Positions 1 through 6,904 of a stretch of DNA of 8,398 bases are shown piece by piece. The notes under the pieces are model-generated. The model saw only the letters and a program-made list of their open reading frames with translations, was not told where the DNA came from and made no database searches. Source of the DNA: Prevotellaceae bacterium (lineage in GTDB: Bacteria > Bacteroidota > Bacteroidia > Bacteroidales > UBA932); contig JAITQQ010000069.1 in assembly GCA_031288855.1 (NCBI GenBank), positions 1-8,398 of the forward strand. Direction: 5' to 3'. How positions within the stretch are numbered: the first letter of the stretch is position 1; every line of letters starts with the position of its first letter. The translations under genes and the position numbers were made by a program.

Positions 1-1095
1 CAAAGCGAAATACGCAACAAGGCGGTGGGGCTTACGGGGCATGTTGTGCTGAATAATTACGACGGCAACACGTCGTTTGAAGCAGCGCCTATTGATATTC
101 CCCGCGCCGACATTCCGGCCATCATGCGGCTGAAGGGCGTGCGGCATGCGCAGCCTGTGGCCACAAAAGGGGGCATCATTAAAACTGATGACGAAATTCA
201 AGGCGCTGTATTAAAAGGTGTGAACGAAACCTACGACCCGCAATTTTTTAACTCGTGTTTGGTGGCGGGGGAAGTGCCTGCTTACTCCGACACGGCGTTG
301 TCGAGTCGTGTGTTGGTGCCTTTGCGCCTTGCGCGGCAACTTCGGTTGGATACCGGCAGCCGTTTCGATATGTATTTTATCCAAAACCCGCCCCGCGTGC
401 GCCGTTTTACTGTCGGCGGAATTTATAATGCGCAACTCGACGATATGATCAGCGCCCTTATTGTATGCGACATTAACCACATCCGCACGTTGAACGGATG
501 GAACAAAGAACAGGCTTCGGCGGTGGAAGTATTTACCGGCGACTTTAAGCAAATGAACACGGTGGCCGAAACGATTGACGACATGCAAGCCTATAATATG
601 GGTGATGACGGCCTGCGCCTCAAGGTGCAAACGGTAACCGGCCTGTATCCGTTTTTGTTTGATTGGCTCAATATACTCGACATGAATGTGTGGATTATTT
701 TGGTGCTGATGCTCCTCGTGGGCGGCTTCAATATGATTTCGGGCTTGCTCATCATGGTGTTTGAAAAAACGTCGATGATAGGGCTGCTCAAGGCGCTGGG
801 CATGCGCAACGCAGGCGTGCAACGCATATTCCTCTACCGCGCTGCTTTTATCACGCTTAAAGGCATGGCTTGGGGCAATCTCATTGCTTTTACGTTAGGG
901 TTGTTGCAACAATATTTCCACTTTATCACCCTTGACCCTGTAACATATTATGTAGATAGCGTGCCTGTGCTGTTACAGCCTGTTCCCATTTTGCTGGTGA
1001 ATGTATTCGGATTTATAGGCATTACGCTGTTGTTGGCGTTGCCGGTGCTTATCATCTCGCGCATCAGCCCCGACCGCACCATCAAGGCGGAATGA
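1..1095 (+). CDS. ABC transporter permease, LolC/LolE/FtsX type (5' partial)
   Basis: The frame is open to the left edge (eight codons, QSEIRNKA, precede the first possible start, a GTG at 25), so the true start and first membrane helix lie outside the window. Numbering from that GTG, residues 1-215 form a periplasmic MacB/LolE-like domain. Three hydrophobic segments follow at about 222-245, 273-297 and 321-345. Between the first two is the FtsX-family cytoplasmic coupling segment, EKTSMIGLLKALGMRNAGVQ, which in this family contacts the ATPase. The protein ends SPDRTIKAE, a usual end for these permeases. Family knowledge suggests an inner-membrane permease that extracts lipoproteins or moves envelope substrates with a LolD-like ATPase. 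No dedicated ATPase is adjacent: the FtsE-like ATPase at 3356 lies beyond an opposite-strand porin. Family assignment is strong; the substrate is inferred. The gene is convergent with the porin, one base apart, with no terminator hairpin between them. Confidence 0.9.
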   Translation, partial: QSEIRNKAVGLTGHVVLNNYDGNTSFEAAPIDIPRADIPAIMRLKGVRHAQPVATKGGIIKTDDEIQGAVLKGVNETYDPQFFNSCLVAGEVPAYSDTALSSRVLVPLRLARQLRLDTGSRFDMYFIQNPPRVRRFTVGGIYNAQLDDMISALIVCDINHIRTLNGWNKEQASAVEVFTGDFKQMNTVAETIDDMQAYNMGDDGLRLKVQTVTGLYPFLFDWLNILDMNVWIILVLMLLVGGFNMISGLLIMVFEKTSMIGLLKALGMRNAGVQRIFLYRAAFITLKGMAWGNLIAFTLGLLQQYFHFITLDPVTYYVDSVPVLLQPVPILLVNVFGFIGITLLLALPVLIISRISPDRTIKAE

Positions 1096-1096
1096 A

Positions 1097-3277
1097 CTAC
1101 AGGTAGAATGGCCACATAATGCCTATCTTGATTACACTTTGAGGCCTGATGTAATGCAACGCCGAGAAATATTCTTTATTTCCCCATTCCTGACCGAGAT
1201 TTAAATATTTTATGAAGATAGTAGCTCGTTTCCATTTCATGTTTATGAATATATCAATGTATGGAAAGTTGCCTGTTTCGCGTTCCTCTTGCAGATGAAA
1301 AGCTCCGGCGGCCGGGCTGTATCCGTAGGCGTAGTATTTCGTGTTGTAATATGCATCCGCGCCAAGTTGCATCCGCAGCACGTTTTTCACCAGCTCAAAC
1401 TCGCCGTATAGCGCGGCGTTTGCGCTCAGCAGTGGCAAGGGCATAATTTGCCGGTGCGAGGAGTGTTGAACCAACAGCCGTGTGTCGAGGTGCAATAACC
1501 ATAGCTGAAGATTGTTTTTTATGGTAGCCGAAAGAATACTTACCGTTTCGTCGAACTGCACAGGTGTGGCTGTCGTGTCGAACACTACCGGCGATGAGAG
1601 CAGCGAGTGTCCAACCGATAGCGTCGTTTTCCAATCGGGTATGTCGAGCGACACTTGTATTTTATTTTCGATGGTTTGCTTAAATGCATTGTTCCACTGC
1701 AAGTGGTTTGAATAATAGTGATGCAGAAAATAATCGGGCGTATGAAAGTCCATGCTGAAACTGCCGCGCAGGTGGATGCCTTTCGGCAGGGGATAAATCG
1801 AAAGAGAAGCGTCGGCTTTGAAGAACAAATCGTTTTTGTTAAATCCCGTCATATCATATCGGACAAAAGCCGACCACGAAAGGTAACGGCGGAAAACGCC
1901 CAGCGCATTGGCGTAAACGTACAAGTTATTTTGTGTGGCATTACTGATAGGCCGTATATAATCGTCGGGCTTGAAGAAATAATTTGACAGGTAGCGATAC
2001 CCTATTCCTCCTTCGATTTTCGAAATAATAAAATCCGGCGCGAAGGGTTGCAGGCTTGTGAATATCCTCGCATCAAACAAAGAGGTGTGCATCGTGTCCC
2101 GCGTCATGGTGGAGTCTATGTTGAACACGTTGCGGTAGTAAGCTCTTCCTATCGAGTCATCAAGCGTGATGAGGTCTGTGTAGTTCCGGTAGGCGTTGGT
2201 ATATTCTATCGTGTTTCCGAAATACACCATAGTGCCTTCACCCGCGCGGAGCGTATCCGCATCCTTGCGGAAAAAGTTTAGCGGGATGCCGTAACTGTGC
2301 GTCAGGAAAAAAGTGTTGGTGGCGGCTTTCTCAGCGGCTTGTCGCAGGTTTACCGGTATCACGCGGGCGTCCATCACCGTGTCGAGCACATTGCTGTCGT
2401 TATTCACGCCGCCGTTGTGTTTGTTGTCAGACCGGTTGAAGATATAGCCTGCATGGGCGGCATAGCGCTTTCCCGAATAGGATGTGAAAAGAGTAAAAGT
2501 CCGGCTATCGGTGCCTTCGTTTTCCAGTAATCCTCTTCCTCCGTAGCGGCGGTACATTAAACCCATGTTCCACTCAGGAGTAATATTTTGCGTATGCAGT
2601 ACTTCAATGTCGGTTTGTTCAAAAGTGTGACTTGCGAATAATGTGCCGTTGTAAATAAACCGCGTGTAGGGTGCACGTGTATTATAGAATTGAATATTGT
2701 CGGGGGTTAACCGGTAAGTGTCGTAAGGCGAAAGGGTGTACATAAATTCGTGCACCGGCCGTTGAAAATAGTCGAGCGTCAGGGCGGCCGAGCCCGACAC
2801 GCCCAAATAAGTAGCGCCTATGTCTTTTTTATAAAAAGGGAAATCGACGCGGTGGTCGTTGATGGTTGTATCTATGCGCCCCATCACCGGCTTGTTCAGG
2901 TAACGGTTTACCTGCCATGTGAAAATCCGGTTTCTCACCACCGACTGGTCGAACATAAAACTTTCGAGTTGTTTTACTTTCTCTTTTTCCTCGCCCTCTT
3001 TACCTTCTTTTCCTTCACCTTGTTCTTGTGAGCCTTTTGCCCCCTTTGTTTTCGCGCTTTCCGGCTCTTCTTGGGCAGCTTCGTCATTGCCACTCTTTTT
3101 GATATTTCTGGGTATGTCGCTTCTTTCAATGCCAACAGGCTTTTGTGAGCCGGGCTGTTTCCGCTCCATATCGGATATTTGAAGTTTTTTAATCTCCTTT
3201 TTCGTATCCTGTGCGGCAAGGATAGAAAGGGAAGAGAGAAAAACCACAACGAGAAAAGAAAAGTTCCGGTAATGCAT
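1097..3277 (-). CDS. Putative outer-membrane beta-barrel porin (Bacteroidota PF14121-like)
   Basis: This 726-residue protein starts at an ATG (3275-3277) and opens with a signal peptide: MHYRN, a hydrophobic core at 7-20, and likely cleavage near ILAA/QD at residue 22. Residues 25-104 are a highly charged, low-complexity linker rich in K, E, G and Q. The porin domain begins near 105 (ESFMFDQSVVRNRIFTWQ). It holds the segment TPDNIQFYNTRAPYTRFIYN (191-210), which I recognise from the Bacteroides 'putative porin' family. The rest is aromatic-rich alternating beta-strand sequence, and the protein ends at an aromatic strand, IKIGIMWPFYL, as expected for a Bam-inserted barrel. It should sit in the outer membrane as a passive channel; the solute is unknown. 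Family members are usually around 600-750 residues, so it looks complete. The charged linker is longer than I would expect. It is transcribed divergently from the FtsE-like gene and convergently with the permease. A TonB-dependent receptor is excluded by the absence of plug and TonB-box features. Confidence 0.82.
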   Translation of the reverse strand: MHYRNFSFLVVVFLSSLSILAAQDTKKEIKKLQISDMERKQPGSQKPVGIERSDIPRNIKKSGNDEAAQEEPESAKTKGAKGSQEQGEGKEGKEGEEKEKVKQLESFMFDQSVVRNRIFTWQVNRYLNKPVMGRIDTTINDHRVDFPFYKKDIGATYLGVSGSAALTLDYFQRPVHEFMYTLSPYDTYRLTPDNIQFYNTRAPYTRFIYNGTLFASHTFEQTDIEVLHTQNITPEWNMGLMYRRYGGRGLLENEGTDSRTFTLFTSYSGKRYAAHAGYIFNRSDNKHNGGVNNDSNVLDTVMDARVIPVNLRQAAEKAATNTFFLTHSYGIPLNFFRKDADTLRAGEGTMVYFGNTIEYTNAYRNYTDLITLDDSIGRAYYRNVFNIDSTMTRDTMHTSLFDARIFTSLQPFAPDFIISKIEGGIGYRYLSNYFFKPDDYIRPISNATQNNLYVYANALGVFRRYLSWSAFVRYDMTGFNKNDLFFKADASLSIYPLPKGIHLRGSFSMDFHTPDYFLHHYYSNHLQWNNAFKQTIENKIQVSLDIPDWKTTLSVGHSLLSSPVVFDTTATPVQFDETVSILSATIKNNLQLWLLHLDTRLLVQHSSHRQIMPLPLLSANAALYGEFELVKNVLRMQLGADAYYNTKYYAYGYSPAAGAFHLQEERETGNFPYIDIFINMKWKRATIFIKYLNLGQEWGNKEYFSALHYIRPQSVIKIGIMWPFYL
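2966..3094 (-). other. Low-complexity K/E/G/Q linker inside the porin
   Basis: Residues 62-104 of the porin are almost all K, E, G, Q, S, A and N, including GSQEQGEGKEGKEGEEKEK. The coding strand is correspondingly purine-rich. It lies between the signal peptide and the first barrel strand, so after export it would be a disordered periplasmic extension. Function is not known. Confidence 0.75.
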
Positions 3278-3295
3278 AAAACGAATTTAACGGCA

Positions 3296-3326
3296 CAAAG
3301 CTACGAAAAAACTTTATTACGTGAAA
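3296..3326 (-). promoter_or_regulatory. Bacteroidota-type promoter for the porin
   Basis: Reading the minus strand, TAGCTTTG (3296-3303) matches the -7 consensus TAnnTTTG exactly. A TTTC (3323-3326) lies 19 bases upstream and is a weak match to the -33 TTTG/TTG element. Transcription would start near 3288-3291, giving a leader of only about 11-14 bases before the ATG at 3277. It overlaps the promoter of the opposite-strand ATPase gene. Confidence 0.6.
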
Positions 3327-3343
3327 GATTTTGCGTATGTTTG
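3313..3343 (+). promoter_or_regulatory. Bacteroidota-type promoter for the ftsE-nth operon
   Basis: TATGTTTG (3336-3343) is an exact TAnnTTTG -7 element. TTTA (3313-3316), 19 bases upstream, is an imperfect -33 element. The predicted start of transcription, about 3349-3352, leaves only a few bases before the ATG at 3356 and about 17 before the alternative in-frame ATG at 3368. No Shine-Dalgarno sequence is visible for either start. Confidence 0.6.
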
Positions 3344-3355
3344 CTGTGATTTTAA

Positions 3356-4081
3356 ATGAACCCGCTTATGGACTCAGATTTTATTGTTGATTTCCGAGAG
3401 GTGAGTATTTTCCAAGAGGATACCCCTGTATTGACCGAAGTGACGCTGCAAATAGAAAAAGGAGAGTTTGTATATCTTATCGGGAAGGTGGGCAGTGGCA
3501 AAACCACCCTCATTAAAGCCATACACGCTGAAATTGTGCCGTTGAAAGGGCACGCTATGGCGGTGGGTTATGATTTGCGGCATTTAAAAACGAGAGATGT
3601 GGCCATGCTGCGGCGCAAGATGGGCGTGGTGTTTCAGGATTTCCAATTGCTGTCCGACCGCTCGGTGTATGACAACCTTTCGTTTGTGCTGCGGGCTACC
3701 GGGTGGAAAGACCGCAAGCTGATTAATGAGCAAATCATGAAGGTGCTGGACAAGGTGGAGCTTAAACGGAAGGCTTATAAAATGCCTTACCAGCTTTCGG
3801 GCGGCGAGCAACAGCGGGTGGCCATTGCGCGGGCGTTGCTGAACAATCCGCAGCTTATTATTGCCGACGAGCCTACCGGACACCTCGACCCCGAAACGTC
3901 CGACGACATTATCAATATCCTGCTCGATATTAACCGGCAGGAAGGCCCTTCGGTGATTATGGCTACGCACAATTATACGCTGATGAAGCGATATCCGGCG
4001 CGCACTATCCGATGTGAAAATAATGCGCTTTGCGTATTGAACAATGAGGAGGAAATTGATTTCGACGGTTTATTGGGATGA
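3356..4081 (+). CDS. ftsE: FtsE-like ABC transporter ATP-binding protein
   Basis: This 241-residue single-domain ABC ATPase has every catalytic element in order: Walker A GKVGSGKT (43-50), Q-loop glutamine in VFQDFQLL (Q94), signature LSGGEQ (147-152), Walker B LIIADE (167-172), D-loop GHLD (175-178) and switch histidine in ATHN (H205). The close spacing and the [16 protein letters not shown] segment after the Q-loop are typical of the FtsE/LolD/MacB subfamily. FtsE pairs with FtsX at the inner membrane to control peptidoglycan hydrolases at the septum. No FtsX gene adjoins it here, so FtsE rather than LolD-like is inferred from overall resemblance to Bacteroides proteins annotated FtsE. The D-loop has His where Asn is common. 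Start choice: ATG 3356 is the longest, but its predicted leader is extremely short, so ATG 3368 (residue 5) is a real alternative. Its TGA overlaps the ATG of nth, so the two are translationally coupled. Confidence 0.85.
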   Translation: MNPLMDSDFIVDFREVSIFQEDTPVLTEVTLQIEKGEFVYLIGKVGSGKTTLIKAIHAEIVPLKGHAMAVGYDLRHLKTRDVAMLRRKMGVVFQDFQLLSDRSVYDNLSFVLRATGWKDRKLINEQIMKVLDKVELKRKAYKMPYQLSGGEQQRVAIARALLNNPQLIIADEPTGHLDPETSDDIINILLDINRQEGPSVIMATHNYTLMKRYPARTIRCENNALCVLNNEEEIDFDGLLG

Positions 4082-4725
4082 CGCGTATGACGAAGAAAGC
4101 ACGATATGAAAAAATATTGGCGTGGTTTGCCGGCAATATGCCGGTGGCCGAGTCGGAGCTGCACTACAAAAACCCTTATGAATTGCTGGTGGCGGTCATT
4201 CTCTCGGCGCAGTGCACCGACAAGCGGGTGAACGTGGTCACGCCTCCGTTCTTCAAGCGTTTTCCTACGCCTCAAAAATTAGCGGCGGCCGACGTAGCGG
4301 AAATTTATGATTACATCCGCTCGGTGTCGTATCCCAACAGCAAGGCGAAACACTTGCAGGGCATGGCCGCCATGCTGGTCGATGAATTTAAGGGGCGTGT
4401 GCCGTCGGATGTGGATACCTTGCAGCGCTTGCCCGGCGTGGGGCGCAAAACGGCGAATGTCATTGCGTCGGTCATTTATAATCGTCCGGTGATTGCGGTC
4501 GATACCCACGTGTTCCGCATTGCCAACCGCTTGGGGCTTGCGGACGCCACTACACCATTAGAAACCGAAAAACAGCTTACGCAATATATTCCTGCGCACC
4601 TGCGGCCAATTGCCCATCATTGGCTTATCCTGCACGGCCGCTATGTGTGTGTAGCCCGGAAACCCAAATGTCCCGAATGTGGCTTGCAGCCCTATTGCCG
4701 CTATACGGAGAACGGAAAACGGTGA
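4078..4725 (+). CDS. nth: Endonuclease III, DNA glycosylase/AP lyase
   Basis: The 215-residue product matches endonuclease III in length and motifs. It removes oxidised pyrimidines from DNA and nicks the abasic site by beta-elimination in base-excision repair. Visible features are ILSAQCTDKRVN (41-52), which includes the helix-inserting glutamine region; the helix-hairpin-helix LPGVGRKTANV (118-128) with the catalytic Schiff-base lysine K124; the catalytic aspartate D142 in VDTHVFR; and the C-terminal [4Fe-4S] ligands C191, C198, C201 and C207 with the classic C-x6-C-x2-C-x5-C spacing. MutY is excluded because the C-terminal A/8-oxoG recognition domain is absent and a lysine occupies the catalytic position. 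The ATG at 4078 overlaps the upstream TGA as ATGA, indicating an operon with the ATPase gene. It runs convergently into the toxin gene with ten bases between stops. Confidence 0.96.
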   Translation: MTRMTKKARYEKILAWFAGNMPVAESELHYKNPYELLVAVILSAQCTDKRVNVVTPPFFKRFPTPQKLAAADVAEIYDYIRSVSYPNSKAKHLQGMAAMLVDEFKGRVPSDVDTLQRLPGVGRKTANVIASVIYNRPVIAVDTHVFRIANRLGLADATTPLETEKQLTQYIPAHLRPIAHHWLILHGRYVCVARKPKCPECGLQPYCRYTENGKR

Positions 4726-4735
4726 ACTGCCCCGA

Positions 4736-5143
4736 TTAAGATAGTGTGATTGCGTGAAGATAGTCGCTTGCCTTTACGATTTTAACGCCCCTGAAGTTTT
4801 TCAACGACAGCACATCATTATCTCCGGTAATGATGTAATCTGCGTTACAACGCCATCCGCATTCTAAAATCATATCATCCTTTTCATCTCGACATACGCC
4901 CCTTACCGCACCATCTATGGCAAAGCAAACGGAAACTTCTCTTATAGCATTTATCAAGCGGGTAATAATGGTTTTATCTACATTGAATTTGGGTCGAGCC
5001 AATACCTGCGCAATTTCAGTAAGTATTCCATCCGTAACGTATAAAAAATCAATGCCACTATTAACTCGTTCTATGATTTTTTGTGGTGTTCCGCCCCAAA
5101 AGAAAGCCGAAATAAATATATTCGTGTCTAATACAAGTTTCAT
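4736..5143 (-). CDS. PIN-domain toxin of a type II toxin-antitoxin pair
   Basis: This 135-residue single PIN domain resembles the 'putative toxin-antitoxin system toxin component, PIN family' group (VapC-related). Acidic residues expected to bind metal are present: D6 in VLDTNIF, E43 in LTEIAQVL, D89/D90 in RDEKDDMILE and D108/D110 in IITGDNDVL. The segment ADYIITGDNDVLSL (101-114) is characteristic. Such proteins are Mg2+-dependent ribonucleases that cut tRNA, rRNA or mRNA and are held inactive by the partner antitoxin. All predicted catalytic acids are present, so it should be active. Its ATG (5141-5143) overlaps the antitoxin TGA (5140-5142), so the two are coupled in one transcript. The actual RNA target cannot be read from sequence. 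Base composition appears more AT-rich than flanking nth and pyk, consistent with acquisition by transfer. Confidence 0.88.
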   Translation of the reverse strand: MKLVLDTNIFISAFFWGGTPQKIIERVNSGIDFLYVTDGILTEIAQVLARPKFNVDKTIITRLINAIREVSVCFAIDGAVRGVCRDEKDDMILECGWRCNADYIITGDNDVLSLKNFRGVKIVKASDYLHAITLS

Positions 5144-5382
5144 CTCGGCTGTTGGCGCTGATTTTTAATTTCGCGCATTACATCCGCTTCTGTAAAATTG
5201 CCTCGGGCAGCAATCCGTTCTCCTTCAGAGAAGAGTTCCCTCCACTGCCGTTTCCTGTCGATGTACATGATGGTAGCTTTACTGATTAAATCAATCCGGG
5301 AGCATTTTTCCGCTGTGACAAATCTGTCTATCTGCTGCAGCACATCTTCACTCACAGGAAGCGGAATAACAATTGTATTCAT
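5140..5382 (-). CDS. Ribbon-helix-helix (CopG/MetJ-like) antitoxin
   Basis: Starting at the ATG at 5382 the product is 80 residues. MNTIVIPLPV (1-10) is the DNA-contacting beta-strand, SEDVLQQIDRFVTAE (11-25) helix A, SR at the turn, and IDLISKATIMYIDRKRQ helix B (30-46). The C-terminal tail FTEADVMREIKNQRQ (63-77) resembles tails that other antitoxins use to wrap their toxin. It should neutralise the PIN toxin and repress their shared promoter. Start choice: a GTG at 5409 gives a longer frame but lies upstream of the -7 element, so it cannot be used from that promoter. ATG 5391 would leave a leader of only about four bases. ATG 5382 gives the standard RHH N-terminus. It is the first gene of the pair and overlaps the toxin by ATGA. 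Assignment to RHH rests on pattern alone, so an Arc/CopG subtype is not claimed. Confidence 0.8.
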   Translation of the reverse strand: MNTIVIPLPVSEDVLQQIDRFVTAEKCSRIDLISKATIMYIDRKRQWRELFSEGERIAARGNFTEADVMREIKNQRQQPR

Positions 5383-5392
5383 GTTTTTCATT

Positions 5393-5402
5393 TTTGTACA
5401 AA
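5393..5402. promoter_or_regulatory. Operator-like palindrome at the antitoxin promoter
   Basis: TTTGTACAAA is a perfect 10-base palindrome that overlaps the downstream half of the -7 element and the predicted start of transcription. RHH antitoxins bind short palindromes at their own promoters as dimers, so this is the obvious autoregulatory candidate. Part of the match (TTTG) is also required by the -7 consensus, so chance contributes. Confidence 0.4.
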
Positions 5403-5431
5403 GATACACGAATTTCCCGATTTTTTTGCAA
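5399..5431 (-). promoter_or_regulatory. Promoter of the toxin-antitoxin operon
   Basis: On the minus strand TATCTTTG (5399-5406) is an exact TAnnTTTG -7 element. TTG (5429-5431) lies 22 bases upstream as a plausible -33 core. It sits just past the pyk stop codon at 5443, so the toxin-antitoxin pair need not depend on pyk readthrough. Transcription would start near 5395, about 13 bases before the ATG at 5382. Confidence 0.6.
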
Positions 5432-5442
5432 TATTTGGTAAT

Positions 5443-6867
5443 TTAAACCTCCGACATCAGATGACGTGCGTCGTTGATTTCGGCGAATGAGGCACTGCGG
5501 TCGGTGTTGAACCGCCCGGCAATGATGCCCACCATATCGTCGAGGCCGATGTCGTTACTTTCTATCAAAGTTTTCACCGCTTCTTTTACCAGGTCGTCGT
5601 TGTTCTTCCGCTTTTCCATCATGGAGCAGTGCACGCCGTAAGAGAGGGAGAGTTCGCGCATGGTATGCAGCTCGTAACATTTTGCAAAAATGGGCACGCT
5701 GGGGCGGTAAGCCGACAAATAACGCGCCGTGCGCCCCGACAGCGTATCGCAAATCAGCGCTTTTATCGGCAGGCTGTTGGTGGCGTCAACCAGCATGTGC
5801 GCCAACGTGTAGGCCACCGGCGCAGTGACGTGCGACAAGTGAATGTCGAGCAATGGGTGAAGATGCTGCTCTATTTCGTACGCAATTTTCGACATCACCT
5901 TTACAGCCTCCACCGCGTGATGGCCGTAGGCGGTTTCGCCGCTCAGCATGATGGCGTCGGCGCGTTGGTAAATGGCATTGGCCACATCGCTCACTTCGGC
6001 GCGGGTAGGGCGCGTGTGTTCAATCATTGAGTGAAGCATCTGCGTGGCAATGATGACCGGCTTTTTCCGCAGCTGGCACTTGGCAATCAACTGCCGCTGG
6101 ATTACCGGTATTTTCTCTGCCGCTATTTCCACGCCCAAGTCGCCGCGTGCCACCATGATGCCATACACGTGGTTTAGTATCTCGTCAATATTATTCACCC
6201 CTTCCTGATTTTCAATCTTCGCAATAATCTTCAGGTGACTGTGGCGGGCGTTTAATATCTTTTGTATTTCCATCACGTCTTCCTTGCAGCGCACAAACGA
6301 GTGGGCAATAAAATCGAGTTCATTGTCGATAGCCCAGTCGATAAACTCGCGGTCCTTGCTGCTCAGCGACGGCAGGTTGATGCGCGTGTTCGGCACATTC
6401 ACGCTTTTGCGCCCCATGATGAAGCCCGGCTCTTTCACCGTACATTCCAGATAGTCGTCGTTTTTTTCCGTTACTTTCATCGCGAGGCTGCCGTCGTCAA
6501 TAAGAATGGTGGCGCCCACATGCACGTCGGCCACAAAGCCGGCGAAGTTTACGTACAAATGTTCCGGCCCCGATAATTTTTCCGGATTGCCCGACAGACG
6601 TATCACATCGCCTTCTTTTACCTCAAAACCCGTGTCGAGATGCATGTCGGTTAAACGGATTTCGGGGCCTTTCGTGTCAATCAGAATAGCAATTTTGTCG
6701 GATACCTGCCGCACGTTCTCTATAATTTTCATGGCTGAATCCGGCTTCTGGTGGGCGGTGTTGAGGCGTACCACATTCATTCCGGAGAGGTATAATTGAC
6801 GTAGAAAACCGGGTACGCAGTTTTTGTCGGAAATAGTGGCTACTATTTTTGTTTTTTTAAGCGACAT
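5443..6867 (-). CDS. pyk: Pyruvate kinase
   Basis: The 474-residue protein catalyses phosphoenolpyruvate + ADP to pyruvate + ATP, the last step of glycolysis, in the cytoplasm. Motifs in order are KTKIVATISDK (5-15); the RLN segment with the catalytic arginine near residue 34; DTKGPEIR near 64-71; the mobile B-domain lid (about 72-170); IAKIENQEGV with the catalytic lysine and metal-ligand glutamate; MVARGDLGVEI with the metal-ligand aspartate; and IATQMLHSMIEHTRPTRAEV followed by DAIMLSGETAYG. The C-domain ends around GRFNTDRSASF. Length is normal and no extra C-terminal PEP-utiliser domain is present. Odd point: the usual N-x-S-H after the catalytic Arg reads N-T-A-H, so the K+-ligand serine is an alanine. 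Start is ATG 6867, next to a -7 element. It is divergent from xerD and followed on the same strand by the toxin-antitoxin pair, with no visible terminator hairpin between. Confidence 0.97.
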   Translation of the reverse strand: MSLKKTKIVATISDKNCVPGFLRQLYLSGMNVVRLNTAHQKPDSAMKIIENVRQVSDKIAILIDTKGPEIRLTDMHLDTGFEVKEGDVIRLSGNPEKLSGPEHLYVNFAGFVADVHVGATILIDDGSLAMKVTEKNDDYLECTVKEPGFIMGRKSVNVPNTRINLPSLSSKDREFIDWAIDNELDFIAHSFVRCKEDVMEIQKILNARHSHLKIIAKIENQEGVNNIDEILNHVYGIMVARGDLGVEIAAEKIPVIQRQLIAKCQLRKKPVIIATQMLHSMIEHTRPTRAEVSDVANAIYQRADAIMLSGETAYGHHAVEAVKVMSKIAYEIEQHLHPLLDIHLSHVTAPVAYTLAHMLVDATNSLPIKALICDTLSGRTARYLSAYRPSVPIFAKCYELHTMRELSLSYGVHCSMMEKRKNNDDLVKEAVKTLIESNDIGLDDMVGIIAGRFNTDRSASFAEINDARHLMSEV

Positions 6868-6882
6868 CTTTTTGTATTTTTG
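6848..6882 (+). promoter_or_regulatory. Promoter for xerD
   Basis: TATTTTTG (6875-6882) matches TAnnTTTG. TTTG (6848-6851), inside the first codons of pyk on the other strand, is 23 bases upstream and may serve as the -33 element, though the spacing is at the long end. The predicted start near 6889 leaves about 16 bases before the TTG start codon at 6905. Confidence 0.5.
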
Positions 6883-6888
6883 TACTCA

Positions 6889-6896
6889 CAAAGATA
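6889..6896 (-). promoter_or_regulatory. -7 element for pyk
   Basis: TATCTTTG on the minus strand is an exact TAnnTTTG match, identical to the antitoxin -7 element. It lies 22 bases upstream of the pyk ATG at 6867, giving a leader of about 15 bases. No convincing TTG -33 element is seen at the expected spacing (about 6916-6922), so activator help or a weak promoter is possible. Confidence 0.5.
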
Positions 6897-6904
6897 GTTA
6901 AATT

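Noticed and set aside
211..822. 203-codon open frame on the minus strand inside the permease
   Set aside because: It lies wholly opposite a well-supported membrane protein, has a histidine-rich composition typical of antisense translation, and matches no family I recognise.
5383..5442. Intrinsic terminator after pyk
   Set aside because: The stretch holds an A/T run but no GC-containing stem before it in the direction of pyk transcription.
5629..6030. 133-codon plus-strand open frame opposite pyruvate kinase
   Set aside because: Basic, low-information composition and full overlap with a core enzyme gene mark it as a shadow.
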